Origin: Garcia nutans
Lineage: Eukaryota; Streptophyta; Magnoliopsida; Malpighiales; Euphorbiaceae
Assembly: GCA_947685225.1 (NCBI GenBank)
Contig: CANTUV010000022.1
Location: 10,520,501 to 10,584,500, forward strand
DNA: 64,000 nt
Reading direction: 5' to 3'
Part shown: in pieces, positions 13,721 to 26,751 of the stretch
Numbering within the stretch: position 1 is the first letter of the stretch
Layout: each line of letters opens with the position of its first letter
Made by a program: the position numbers and the translations under genes
Notes under the pieces: model-generated
The model's database searches: none
Seen by the model: only the letters and a program-made list of their open reading frames with translations
Told to the model about the DNA's origin: nothing

Positions 13721-13907
13721 AATGTTAATTATAAAAAAAATTAAAATTCCATCAAATCTATTTAAGTTTATAGTAAAAATCCAACAAACTCCATCAAATT
13801 TCATATAATTCTAACAAAATTTATAAAATTCCATTAAAATCTTTGAATTTCATTAAAATCACTTATTCTTTTAAAATCTATTAAAATCCTAATCCAATAT
13901 ACTATCT

Positions 13908-14604
13908 TTTGTATGATATAGACACTTTTGTGATCAAGCCCATGATAGATCAAGTGACATAATAATTCACCGTTGATATATCGATACAGGTACATTGCAG
14001 GGATAAAAGATACTTAGTAAGTTTAATCTTCCATAAATAAACATAAATCTAATAAATATTGGGGGTTTAAAAGGTCATTTTTACTTTTATGTTAATCTGT
14101 ATAGTCATTGCTAGGCACAGGGGTACTCATAAAAATTTCTCTATTTGAACTCAAACTCCTTTTAAATTTAAATTATCCAAATCCGATCCAAACCCGATTA
14201 TAATTATATTTTTATTACCCATACTCATCCCAAACCCGTTTAACAATATTTGTTTACTATTTAAACTTATTTAATTACTCATTTAAGTATAAAAATTTAA
14301 AAATATTATAAAATTTAAATTATAAAATTATAATTCTCTGAATTAAATAATTACAAATAAATATTTAATACTAACATAATTTTATTACAATAATTTCATA
14401 CCACATAATTCTATAATTAAAATAAAATATAATAAATATATAACTAAAATTTAATAAATTTTAATTAATATATATAATCTGGTTTGGTTAGCGGGTGCCC
14501 AAAGATAAGTACTTGAACCTGCTATGGACAATAAAAAATATTACCCGTGCCTGTCTAAACCTATTTATAAATTTTCTATATATAAATAGATCAAGACGGT
14601 TCGG
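13908..14604. other. AT-rich region, unclassified
   Basis: No gene. 14,116-14,600 has motifs such as ccaaacccg and gggtgccc at its two ends, reminiscent of a hAT-type MITE, but I could not define termini. Confidence 0.35.
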
Positions 14605-16146
14605 TGTTAGGCCTAATTTAGCTAATTGCAAGTGCATATATTGTAATTAATAATATAGTAGTGAGTTGAGTACCATCCCACAAGGAAGGATATTCTAAGT
14701 ACTAAAAAATTAAACTAATTATTATTTAAAAATTCTGAATTTTAGAATTAAAAACTAAGTAATTAAAACTAAAGCTAAATCGACATTTGAATTAAATATA
14801 ATTTTTTTGGCATTAAGGTTAAACTATCTTCATTGATTAACTATAGAATTTTTAAAGTATTGATTCAATCTTTTAGTTCTCTTTTGATTATTAGTTAGAT
14901 TTTTCTAAATTAAGATCTAGTCTCTCTCAAGTATGAAACTTAATATTAAACTTAATCTTATGTATACTCTTGTGATCACAAGTGGTTAAGTCAATTTATT
15001 AAGTTTTATAAGATTCTAATATTAATCTCTTAAGTCTTTAACTTATCTCTAAGTGAAAATTTAACTTAAGATTATTATTTTTTTGAACTAATATCATGCT
15101 TCCATCCTATTGCATCACATAACATCTTAAATTAATTAATTATTGGTTGATAATTAAGACATTAAGATTAAAAATAACAAAATAATCAAGAGTAAAACTT
15201 TTATTCAATCAAATAAAAATGAATTATTTCATAGAAAAATCATTATGAGGGTCTAACTTTAATTAGAATTTTAGTTATGCATAATTGAAAAGAAAACTAA
15301 ATAAATAAAAGAAGTAGTAGAATAAATGGTTAAAACTAGAAAATAATTAAGAAAAATCAAACTTGGAAGACTTTAGATTGAATGGAACTTCTTAAACTTG
15401 AACTTCTTGGACTAAGCCTCTACTTCTCTTCAAAGACTTCTTAAGAAAAATCAGAAAGTTACAACTAGAAATTGATAACCTTAGTTGAAGTTGAAGCTTG
15501 TATATTTATAGAGGCTTTAGGGACTTATTTACTCAGTAGGATTAGGTTTTGGAAAGATTTGGTGCAGTCAAAGTTGAATAGAAAGCAAAATCTTAAGAGA
15601 TTTCCTTTAAAATTTGAATTCTCAGATGCCTTATATCTTTCACTATCATGGCCTTAAGACCCCATGACCATGCTCATCTTTATGTGGTTGGATAGAAAAA
15701 AATCTCCTTGTAGGCAGTGGTTGAATGGTTTCCATGAATATGGCTTAATAGTGCCACGACCATATCTTCTGATTTGTTTTTGAAATGTCTAGTCTTCTTT
15801 CTTCACTTTAAAGATTGTAGGCAGATGAAATCCATGGGCGTGGCTTAATAGTGCCACAACTATGGCCTTGAGATTTTCTTTTGATCTTTCACTTTCTCAT
15901 CTTCTTTTCCTTGGTAGGTTTAAAACGAAGTCTAGGGGCATGGCTTAGAGTTGCCACGGGTGTGCACTTGAGTTCATTTCTTCCACTTCTACCATTTTCC
16001 TCCAATTTTGATTAAATTGCATCAAAACTTAAATTTTATAACTTTTCACTAAATATGAAGATTAATTCTATTTCATCAAAGAAAATTGATCAAATTTAAT
16101 TTAAAACAAATAAAAATAGAGCTAGAATAATCTTAAATAATGAGCA
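14605..16146 (-). mobile_element. LTR of Athila-like family B (3' LTR in - strand sense)
   Basis: The stretch starts tgttaggcctaatttagcta and ends ataatgagca, so on the - strand it runs TG...CA over about 1.54 kb. It aligns clearly with 51,234-52,258 along its first 1 kb (shared blocks such as taattattatttaaaaattc and ttgattcaatcttttagttct). It contains several short ccacgaccat/atggc hairpins. Unusually, pol sequence (RNase H) begins directly at its right edge, so the integrase-to-PPT part of element B has been lost. Confidence 0.7.
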
Positions 16147-19100
16147 AAATATAATTTAATTAATCTGAGCATCATCAAGAGTTCAACTTGCATGGTAGAT
16201 CATATAGCTTTTCTTGTCATTCCTTTGACTCAAAGTGGCTCAAATTGCATAATTACTTGCATCACACATGAGTTCAAAGGGTAGGGACCAATTTGGTAGA
16301 CAAATAATATGAGTCAAAGTAAGAGCTATCTTTAATGTAGTAAAAGCAAGCAAATAATCATTAATAAAATAAAAAAAAATTTATTTAATAATTCACACAA
16401 GAGTTTGGCCATTTTGAGAAAATTCTTTATGGAATGCCTATAAAACCCTGCTTGTCCTAAGAAGCTTCAAACCCTTTTAACATTGGTGGGTGGTAGAAGC
16501 TTTTCAATGACTTCCATCTTAGCTATATCCACTTCAATCCCTTTTTGAGAGACCTTATATCCAAGTATAATGCATTCTTGCGCCGTAAAATGACACTTTT
16601 TCTAATTGTGTACTAGGTTCATCTCTTTACATCTCTTTAGAACCTATTCTAAATTTTGCAAACAACCATTAAAAGTAGAATCATAAACAGTAAATCATCC
16701 ATAAAAATCTCAACAATTAATTCTATAATATCAAAGAATATGGCCATCATGCGTCTTTGAAAAGTAGCCAACGTATTATGTAGTCCAAAAGACATTCTTC
16801 AATAGGCAAATGTCCCATATAGATATTCAAATGTGATCTTCTCTTGATCTTCAAGAGCTATAGGAATTTGAAAGTAGCAGAAATATCCATCTAGCAAGCA
16901 AAAATAAGCATTGTATGCAAGCCTTTTAAGTATTTGATCAATAAAAGGTAAAGAAAAGTGATTCTTACAGGTGACTTTAACCAATTTCTTATAGTCTATG
17001 CAAACTCGCCAACCAGTACTATTCTTAAGGGAATTAATTCATTGTTCTCATTAGTAATTACGATCATTCCTTCCTTTTTTGGTACAACTTGTATAAGACT
17101 TACCCAAAAGCTATCAGAAATATGATAGATTATTAGTGTATCTAAAAATTTAATCACCTTGGCTTTTACTACCTCCTTTATATTATGTTTATCCTCCTTT
17201 GTTGATCTATTATAGGTTTATAATTATCTTCTATTAAGATCCTATGGATGCAAATGGATGAGCTAATTCCCTTAATATTAGATAAAGCTCAACTTATTGC
17301 CTTTTATATTTTCAAATTAAATCTAAGTTTGACTTAATTGATTTTTAAATAAAGTGTCATTTACGATAATAGGCAAACAATAATTGGGTCTAAAAAATGC
17401 ATACTTGAGATGATTATGAAGAGGTTTTAATTTCAATTCAGGAGCTTGTTCAATGGAAGGAGATGGTAGAGGTTTAACTTTTCCAATTTCTTAATACTTT
17501 CAAAAAAGGTACCTTCAAAATTACTTCTATGGCTAGAGAATAGGCCACAATTTCTTGATTTTCATCTTCTAGAGTTGAACTGTATGCAAGACAAGCTTCT
17601 AGGGGATCTTTAATAAATTCTTTTTCAAACATTTCTTGCACACATTCATCAATAATGTTAGTTCTGAAACAATTATCTATAAAAATAAAACTTTTTGCAG
17701 CTTTGGTGAGATTAAACTTTATTTTTTTTATCAACTACTTGTAGGGTGAGCTTGCCTCCTCGAACTTCAATCATGTCTCTAGCTATAGCCAAGAATGACC
17801 TTCCTAGTATAAGTGAAATTTCTACATCCTCATCCATGTCTAGAACTACAAACTCCAGTGGAATGTAGAGTTTATCCACTTTGAGAAGAATATCTTCAAC
17901 AATTCAATTGGATATTTAATTGACTAATCCATAAGTTGAAGTGACATCCTTATTGACTTAAGATTGGTGAAGCTCAGTTTTCTACAAATATAATTAGGCA
18001 TTAGACTTACACTAGCACCTAAAACACATAAAGCTTTATGAAATTCTACTTCACCAATAGTGCAGGGAATTGGAAAAATTCTTAGGTCTTTTAATTTTAA
18101 AGAAAGCTTATTTTAAATTATTGTGATGCACTCCTCAGTAAGTGTTATCTTTGCATTATCTTCAAGCTTCCTTTTATTAGACATTGATTCCTTTAGGAAC
18201 TTTAGATAAGTAGGCATTTGGGTAAGAACATCTGCAAATAGAATGTTAATGTGAAGTTGCTTGAATACTTCTAGAAACTTCTCATATTACTTGTCCAACT
18301 TTCATTTCTTTAACCTTTGAGGAAAAAGGATTAGACGCACTTATGGTTCAATAACTTCTTTTGGTATTTCCTTGTCTTTAATTTCCACTTTCTTTTTATT
18401 AATTTAAGAAAAATCTCAAGCAAGAGGTTGAGTCTTCTTTGGTTGAGGGTCTTCATGTTGCTTATAACTTAGGAGAGCTCTTTAATTGCGAGTGTTGAGA
18501 TAGAACTTGCAATTTTCCCTACTTGTAATTCAAGTATATTCTAACTTAAGAGTTGTTCCATCTTCTCTTCAAGTTCATCGTATTGCTTTTCAAATTTGTT
18601 AAAATTTTCAGAATCAACTCCAATAAACTTCCCCAAGGCAGATTCATATGATGGTTTTTTAGGAGGAGGGTCTTAGTTATGATTCCTTAAAAAGGAAGGT
18701 TGGTATGGTACCATTTGATTATTTTCATTCCCCCAAGATAAATTAGGATGATTTCTCTAAGTTAGGTTGCAAGTGTATCCTTAAGGGAAGTTTTGATCCC
18801 TATTTTTTTGCCCAAAACTTGTACTTACTCTATAATCCAGTAATTTGTAGTGTCGCGGTTTCCTCCACATCCTCCACATGTTAACAAAGATGATAAATTG
18901 ACATGCTCAAATTTCTTTACTATTGCATCTACCTTGGCTACTAGTAAGGAAAAATTGTCAACTTTATGAATACTAGCTATTTTCTTGGGAAGATTGCATT
19001 CTAAATTCCAGTGATAATTGTTAGCTGCCATATCTTCAATCAAGTCATAGGCATCTGAAGGAGCTTTATTTATAATGGCAATACTAGCTATTGCATCAAT

Positions 19101-19520
19101 GGCTTCCTTGATAGATGGACGAAGCCCATTGTAAAAGGTTTAAATCAAGAGTCATTCAGGTACTCCATAGTGAGGGCACTTTGTTTGCAAACTTTTAAAT
19201 TGCTCCCAAGATTTATATAAGCTCTCTTTATCTTATTGTATGAAGATTTTGATATCATTCTTTAGTTTAGCCATCTTTGTAGGTGTAAAATATTTTGCCA
19301 AAAAAGCTGCGGCTAACTGGTCCCAAGTAGTGAAGGTGCCTGGTTCCTCGGAACAAGCCAATCCTTTACTTCGTCTTTTAATAAGACTGAAAAAAGTCAC
19401 AAACGAATGACATCGTTAGACACACCATTGGTCTTGAAATTATCACACATCTCTAAGAAGTTAGAGATGTGGGAATAGGCAACCTCATGAGCTAAGCAGT
19501 GAAAGGTTGATTGTTGAATC
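16147..19520 (-). pseudogene. family B gag-pol remnant, copy D1
   Basis: On the - strand, in order: gag (19,520 to about 18,300, including NNYHWNLECNLPKK and a damaged zinc knuckle, CGGCGGNRDTTNY), protease (about 18,060-17,735, including LCVLGASVSLMP), a linker, reverse transcriptase (about 17,100-16,500, including PFIDQILKRL, FQIPIALEDQEK and a MDD active-site motif), and the start of RNase H at 16,147-16,330. Many stops and frameshifts occur. The protease catalytic aspartate reads valine here but aspartate in the sister copy. The order and the CDLGAS motif fit the Athila branch of Ty3/Gypsy. Gag is cut at 19,520 by a family C LTR. Confidence 0.8.
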
Positions 19521-20929
19521 TATAATATCTGTAATTTTGGAGAAATTAAATAGGTATTTGGAGATTAATTAAAGTATTGAGAGGGGTATATATATTGTAT
19601 CTACTAAATGTATACCTAGTGTACATATAGTATATACGTATCATATACTTATTATATATGTTGAATATATTATATAATTAATATAATTATATATATATAT
19701 ACCATAATGTATACTTGATGTATACATAGGATACGTATTATATATACATATAAGTGAATATATATATATTAAATATACATTACATACACATAGTATATAT
19801 ATTACATATACATGCAAATAAGGATATATATAATATGTAAGTAAAAAATATATGACATATACATATATAAGAAATATACTTAACATATGTATATAATATA
19901 AATGTTGTGTTGAAAAGATAGTAATTAGAAATAAATAAATAAATAAATAAATAAAAGAGAAAGTCAACAGAAGAAAGAAATATCTTATTATTATATTAAT
20001 TAATTAATTAATAATTATTTATAAAGAGGAAGGACAAAATTGGAAGTAGAGCAATATAAAAATGATGATCATCTTCTTCTTTCTCCATGAACGGCCGTTT
20101 GTGAGTATCTTGAAGGGAGAGGATTTTTGCTTTTATTACATCAAAGTTTACAAGATTTTTAAGGGTTTAAGGTGATTTTTAAAGGTTTATCAAGAAATAA
20201 GTTAAAGTGGTAAAAAAGGAGAAGTTTAAGATGTAGCTTGGAAAAGAAATAAGGTTAGTACGTATTTAAAAGACTTGAGATTTTATTGAATGAAATATTG
20301 GCATAATGTGTATAGTGTCTTTATAATATGAATCTTCACATAATCTATGCAATGTGGCATAATTATGTGATGAGTGTCACATTGGGCATTTGTTCAATGT
20401 GAAGTTAATGTTTGTATATGGAATGAATGAGATATACTAATGTGGTGTAGTAAGATGTACTATATGGATAGGTTATAAAATGTGATAAAATGGGTGAAAT
20501 GAGTCACATTATGAATGTGACTCATGGATATATATAATATGAATATAAGTTGGGAATGAAAAATGTGAAAATAATTAAAGAATATGAAAAATGTGGAAAA
20601 TTATGGAAAAAAGTAAATGGGATAAAAATTAATAAATGTGATTAAAATATGAAAATTAATTATGAAATAATGAGAAATTGACAAATTAAATGAAAATATG
20701 GAAATGCAATGTGAAAGTGACCATAACATAGGATGATCACTTGGGAAAGGGAAATATTTTAGATATGTGATGAATTGTGTGGAATTGGGTGACATTATGA
20801 ATACGACTCTTGATTATGTGTTATGAATGTGAAATGGGTATGTAAAGGTGGAAATGTGTTTAATGTGTAATGTGGAATGACTATAAAAAGTTGTTATTAG
20901 TATAGTTGAGTCAAGTTGCCAACAGTAAA
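19521..20929 (-). mobile_element. family C LTR, left part, copy D1
   Basis: Matches 46,604-47,995 almost base for base: a tatatacata-rich block, then a run rich in gaatgtgac and aaatgtgg. In the other copy the whole C insert is a solo LTR in B gag. Here only its left part remains, ending in gtaaa (20925-20929) where the A LTR begins. The open frames in it are low-complexity artefacts. Confidence 0.7.
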
Positions 20930-22506
20930 TGTTAGGACTCGAGCCTAGCTATCTGCAAGTGCACAGGTCGTATCAAGTAATAAAGTGATAAGTAGAGTAT
21001 CATTCGCATGAGGAGAGTTGTTCTATGTACCAAATAATTAAACTGATTATTATTTGGATAACATAAATTAATTAAATTAAATTTTAAACAAAATAAATTA
21101 CCTGGAGTTTGAAACTATTATATAAAACTCAGGGTTAAGTCACCTTTATAAGTTTATTATGAATTTTCTAAATTATTGATTTTAGTTTAGTTTCCCTTTT
21201 GATTAATGGTTGAATTCTCTTTAATTAAGCTCAAGTCTCTCTCAAGTACTAAAGCTAATTTCGATTAATCCTTCTGTCTACTCTTATGATCATAAGTAAT
21301 TAAATCAATTCATTAGGTTTTATGAGAATTTTGAATCAACCTCTTAAGTGTTTAACCTTATTTCTATGTGAAAAACTTCCTTAAGATTGTTATCTTTGTG
21401 GACAAATGTTGTTCTTCGACTCTCGTTTCATCACACAATATTTCAATTTAATTAATTATTTGCCAAATAATTAAAGTATTAAGATCAAAGATAACAAAAT
21501 AATCAAAGATAAACTTAGTTAAATAAAATAAGCATAAAGTGTTCCATAATAAACACAATATAAGGGACTAACCCTAAAAAAAGTTTAGTTCCTCATATTT
21601 GAATTAAAAACACAACAATTATAAATTGAAAACATAATAACAAGAAAGAGCAGACTCTTGTTTTTTGAATTGGAGAAGAACTCAACTTGGGTTCCTTGAA
21701 TCTCTTCCTTGAAACCCTAATTCACTTGTCTCTCAAAAGAAAGTCTAGAACTTATTTGATATAAGTCTAAGAATAAAAGTTTAATCTTACTACACTCACA
21801 TTTGTATTTAAACTCTCTCTTACATAAAAACTTAATGTAACTCTAATCTTAATTGCACTTGAAATTGCATTCTTCAATCCTTAGAGGGAAGGTGTTTATA
21901 TAGAGTGCTTGGAAGCTTCTGGGTGGTGGCAATCTGTCAAATGCTTGAACCTAATAAGTTGCAGTTGTTTGGATCTTTAAAGTTCAATTTTCCAGCTAAA
22001 AGTCATTAATTTCTTCCCCACAGTAGTGGCCTGGGTTCGAATGGACTATTTTGAGCCATTTTCCAACAATAAATGGTGGCTTAGTAGGCCATAGTCGTGG
22101 CTTTTGAATGGAGGCTGCAAACTCTGAAGTTTCTTCTTTTTCTTAGCTCGGACAGGGGAGAAATGCATCCCACTGGTGTGGCTATTCAATGCCACAGTTG
22201 TGGCATCCATTTTGCTTCTGGAACTTTTGTTTTTCTTCAATTTTTGATGTGGCGGACTCAATTTGAATCCCATGGTTGTTGCTTTGAAGGGCCATGGGCG
22301 TGGCACTTGAGTATTCCTTTATTTTTGCTAACTTTTCTTTAAATTTGCACCACTAATCATTAAAAACCTTTTATTATCTTGCCTTTCCAAGCTAAAGTAA
22401 TATAATTCTAACTCAAACAAACAAAATCCATTAAATTCAATTGAAAAAAAAAAATAAAATCATGGTTAGAATTACATAAAATATTGATCAAACTTTCAAT
22501 CTATCA
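20930..22506 (-). mobile_element. 3' LTR of - strand family A element (M1)
   Basis: Starts tgttaggactcgagcctagc and ends tcaatctatca, i.e. TG...CA on the - strand, 1.58 kb. The left flank gtaaa is the same 5-bp target site that flanks the solo A LTR at 47,996-49,614. To its right is the reverse complement of a purine-rich tract (aactcccctaaactt), as expected for a 3' LTR. It includes hairpin motifs such as gccatgggcgtggcac. Confidence 0.85.
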
Positions 22507-23869
22507 AACTCCCCTAAACTTAAATCATTGCTTGTCCTCAAGCAATTTGAAGTTTAGTACTATAGATTTCTTTATATGTTAAGTTTATATGCAAAAATTT
22601 TAACAATTAAAACTTCAAATTTTAGGCCACAATTTAACTTCATAACTTTACCTACTTCATTCTTACCTCCTTTACTCAAGAATTTAATTAATTGCAATCA
22701 ATTATCAAACTTTAGACAAGCAAATATTTTTTTTTTAACTTAACCTAGTCTCATATGCATGCTTAATTGAGCTTCTCCACTAATAGACCATACTAGATCA
22801 AGGGAATCAAAAGGACTTTGATAGGCTTGTAATGGGGTCTATAAAGGTGAGGGCTATCATAAAGATTAAATAAAATTGGTGGGTTATCTTTTATAGAGAC
22901 TCGGATGTTTTGCTCATTTCTTAACTCCTTTCTCTCCTCTAGGAAATTATTATTATTATTATTATTTTAATATATATATTAAAAGTAACTCCCCCAAATT
23001 TTAAACTTAGGAGTCTCTTATAGATTTTGAAGGAGAAATTTTCTATACTTTATCCTCAATTGAATAATTTAATTTTGAAAAATTTTTTTAAAAGACAATC
23101 AACCTTGAAAAGGGTAGTTTATTTAACTTTTATTGAATAAAAAAAAATTTTCAAGCTAAAATTTATTTTAGGCTCAAAAAGTGATAACTAGGGGCAATGT
23201 TAAAATTTGTGGGTATAAGAATTTGGTTCCACAAACAATGCCTAAATCATTTTTTCCTTTAACCTAGCAAGATTCAATTTCGCCTCAAAAGCTCTTGTAA
23301 ATATGTTCTAGGCCTAGCCAATTAATAATGTGAAAGAATATATACTTATTCTAAAATTCAATAACTAATCACTTTTAATTAATTTAAAAAGCTTATTTGG
23401 TTAAAAATCCATAAAGTATTATTATTCTACCAAATCTTAACCTTAAAATTTAAATTTTTAATTGAAAAATTTTAACATAAAATAACATATAAGAAAAATA
23501 AAATAATATATTTATAAATTTCTAAAAGAAGAACAACATACAAAATTATATATTAAATCAATCTCAATAATTATCCAAACTTCAAACCATAAATAATCCA
23601 TAAATTAAACAAACATAATAAAACTATAAGTATTAAAAAACAAGCATAATAAAACAACATAAATTTAAAGTACCACAAGTTTCGTAAAACCAACAATTTG
23701 AGGAAACAATTCCCCCAAACTTTAAATACTGCTGTCCTCAGTGGTCTCCAGCAGCAGGATCATCACCAGGTGGAGGTGGCTGTTATGGAGGTGGGTAGTA
23801 GAGTCCAAACTGAGCAAAGAAGGTATTGAACTGCTCACTGAGTCCCATTATTTGAGTGGAAATAGTCCC
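22507..23869 (-). other. 3' noncoding region of family A element M1, with PPT
   Basis: Reverse complement of 37,500-38,636 plus 41,467-41,601. It starts with the polypurine tract next to the LTR and holds a short (ATT)7 tract at 22947-22967. No coding sequence was seen. Confidence 0.7.
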
Positions 23870-25026
23870 CACCTCATGCTCAACTCCTCCTAAGCTACAC
23901 TCCTGCAGTTCATCTCATTTTCAAAAGAATCAAGCTTGTTAGCAATAAAATCAAATGTGTTCGGTGGTAGAGCAGATGGACCAGCCTTAGAAGGTAGAGG
24001 TGGTGGAGGTTGTGGTTGGTTTGCTGGTTCCTCAAAATCGCCTCCCTCTCTAAATAATTCATCCCCATCAAGGTTAATATCAGCGTCTGGTGGTCCTAAA
24101 ACTTCATACTAGTTCCCTCTTCTTCTTTCCAATCTCATGGCCAAAACGATACTCATATCAATTGTAATTTTACCCGGAATAGGGTTAAGGTGATCAAAAC
24201 CTATATTGAGATATTGAGCAATTTTTGTAATCATCCCCTTGATGACAATCTTACCACTCTGCCTAACCACTTTCTCACATTGTTTAGCAAACCAGTAACC
24301 AATATTAAATACTTTTTCTTCCATGGCATAATAAAAGAAATTCAATTCTTTAGAATTAATAGTGCTTTGGCTCTCCCCTCTCCCAAAAATCATATTTGCT
24401 AAAATAACATGGATGTACTAGTAAAACGAGTTTGTAAAATTAAAGGCTTTAGATATTTTACTATTAAATCATCTATGCCCCCTAATCTAGTTCATGTTTC
24501 GTTTTCATCAAAACCCTTAGTTCTCCCATGAGTTCTTTGTAGTTCTACTAATTCAAGAGTATGCCTAAATTCAACAATTAACCAATTATAATTGCAATTG
24601 GCTAATCTAAATTCTACTTTCCCATTATGGGCAGCATTACTATCCGGTGGGATGAACTGAAAACTTCTTAAAAGTTCAAGGGTTAATTCCGCATAGGTCA
24701 GGTAACACATGCTAGGAAATAAGGTCCATTGTATATCAGTAAACATCAATAAATCATTCCATCTCAATTTTCTAATAACATTTCCATCAATGAATCTAGA
24801 AGGAATATTTTTTTTGTGAACTCAAGTCATGGTACCTTTTTCGTTGCTCCTCATCATGAAAGCTAATTTTTGGATACATATGCGGTCATTGAAGTGGTGG
24901 AGATGAAGGTGGAGAAGGTGTTGATGAAGATGATAATGATCCCTCTTGTCGCCTCCTTTTCGATCCGCCACCCTTTGATCCATCACCACTCTTTGATTTC
25001 TTGGCAAGGGTTTTACTTCTAACCAT
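23870..25026 (-). pseudogene. Athila env-like gene, - strand copy, broken
   Basis: Homologue of the + strand gene at 36,150-37,295, read from the ATG at 25,026. Pieces visible are a Ser/Pro-rich start, DEEQRKRYHDLSS, then segments around 24,767-24,492 and 24,393-24,109 (FGRGESQS; GYWFAKQCEKVVRQSGKIVI). Several frameshifts and stops separate them. In the Athila lineage a gene at this place, between integrase and 3' LTR, is called env-like or ORF1-like; its function is not established. Confidence 0.7.
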
Positions 25027-25059
25027 TTTGATATTTGATTTGATGAAAGCATGTCATTA

Positions 25060-25640
25060 AACTTAGTTACAACCTTTGAATCATTTGTTGGACTTGCTAA
25101 TGCTTCAACCCATTTTGAAACATAATCTACAACCACTAAAATGTATGTCCTATGAAGTCAATTCCCCAAACATCATACAATTCAACTTCAAGGATTGTGT
25201 TGATGGGCATATCTTGTCTCTTTGAAATATTGCCTACTCGTTGACATCTATCACATGACTAAACAAAATTTTTGGCATCCTTATACATGGTTGGCCAGAA
25301 AAATCTAGACTGCCAAATTTTAGCAATTGTCTTAGATTGCTAGAATGACCTCCACATTCTTTTGAATGATAGAATTCTAGAATAATTTTCATCTCTTCTT
25401 CTAGGACACATCTATGAATCATTCCATCCCCACAATGTTTAAATAATAAAGGTTTCTCCTACATATAATTTTTAACATTAATAAGAAATTTCTTCTGTTG
25501 AGCATAAGTCAGTTCTAATGGAAGGACACCACCTGCCAAATAATTCATAAAATCGGCATACCATGGGATATAAGTTTTAACAGAGAAAAGTTATTTATTA
25601 GGGAATGATTCATTAATAGGAATATTATCCTTATCCATGT
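25060..25640 (-). pseudogene. Ty3 integrase remnant of element M1
   Basis: The - strand shows the zinc-binding N-terminus with HHCC order (IHRCVLEEEMKIILEFYHS, then CVRCQ-like remains) and the beginning of the catalytic core (VDYVSKWVEALASPTNDSK). At about 25,060 the sequence jumps from the core straight into the leader of the env-like gene, so the C-terminal half is deleted. That half is present in the + strand copy at 35,093-35,447. Confidence 0.75.
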
Positions 25641-25650
25641 GCTTCTCCAA

Positions 25651-26132
25651 TCATGACAGATGATCCGCTATTAGATTTTTAGCTCGCTTTTTATCTTTAA
25701 TTTCAAGATTAAATTCTTGAAAAAGCAAAATCCACCTAATCAATCTTGGTTTGGCTTCCTTCTTGCTCATAAGATATTTAATTGTTGCATGATCAGAATA
25801 AATAATAACTTTATAGCCTAAAAGATAAGGTCTAAATTTGTCAAGAGCAAAAACTATAGCAAGCATTTCTTTTTCTGTTGTAGCATAATTGATTTGAGTA
25901 TCATCAAGGGTTCGACTTGCATAATAAATGACATGACTTTTTTTATCCTTCTTTTGACTCAATACAGCTCCAATGGCATAGTCACTAGCATCAAACATGG
26001 GCTCGAATGGTAAAGACCAATCCGGTGGTGAAATAATAGGAGTTGTTGTAACTGCTACTTTTAACCTATTAAAGGCAATTAAACATTCATTAGAAAAATT
26101 AAAAACAACATCCTTATTCAATAACTCACACA
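25651..26132 (-). pseudogene. Ty3 RNase H domain of element M1
   Basis: Open for 160 codons on the - strand. It contains FDASDYAIGAVLSQ, YYASRTLDDTQINYATTEKE, YSDHATIKYLM and the end LIADHLS, the usual tethered RNase H of plant Ty3/Gypsy elements. It is cut off at 26,132 by the CACTA insertion and continues on the far side at 31,530 as RT. Confidence 0.9.
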
Positions 26133-26751
26133 CACTATAAAAAAAAACGCTATCTGCAACGGACAGAATCCGTCGCAGATCCGTCGCAAATCAAGATTTG
26201 CGATCGATCTGCGACGGATACGATCCGTTAATAAAAAAGGCGTCGCAATTTTCAATTTTGCGACAGGCCGTCGCAGATTGCGACGGATTTGCAACCACTC
26301 GGCGGTTACAAATCTCGCGCTTAAATTTTCGCGGGTAAAGGGCAGCCGTCGCAGATTCCGTCGCAGATTTCTGTCGCAGATTTCGTCACAGATTTTCGTC
26401 GCAAATTCGTTGCAGATTGTCGTCGCAGATTCCGTCGCAGATTGTCGTCGCAGTATCTGTCGCAGAATCCGTCATAGATTTCAAATATCCGTCGCAAATT
26501 CGTAGCAAATCCGTAGTAATTTAATATTGATTTTTATTGGAATTATTTGTATTATCAATTAATTTTATGAGAACTTTATAAATACATTTGGAACATTTAA
26601 ACACAATCTAAAAAAACACTAATTACATTGATAAAAATAATTCTTTTATTAATCTTCAATAGAATAAAATATTTTACAATTTAACTATACAAGTGTTAAG
26701 AACACTACTATAAATAATCTATCTTGAAAATAACAATATAGATCTTCAATA

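Larger units (their letters stand above)
10383..13907. repeat. possible element bounded by related inverted termini
   Basis: The left edge reads gtatattggattagagtttt. The right edge, reverse-complemented, reads gtatattggattaggatttt, and similarity continues imperfectly for about 150 bases with repeated attaaaatct motifs. No clear target duplication was found. This could be one 3.5-kb nonautonomous element with later insertions, or two relics of the same MITE family in opposite orientation. No coding potential was recognised inside. Confidence 0.35.

Noticed and set aside
19641..19967. 108-codon Tyr/Ile-rich open frame
   Set aside because: It arises from tatatacata low-complexity sequence of the C LTR; the sister copy does not preserve it.
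26278..26505. 75-codon Arg-rich open frame
   Set aside because: It is a translation of the cgtcgcagat subterminal repeats of the CACTA element, not a gene; the same holds for the frames at 31,054-31,362 and 31,349-31,576.
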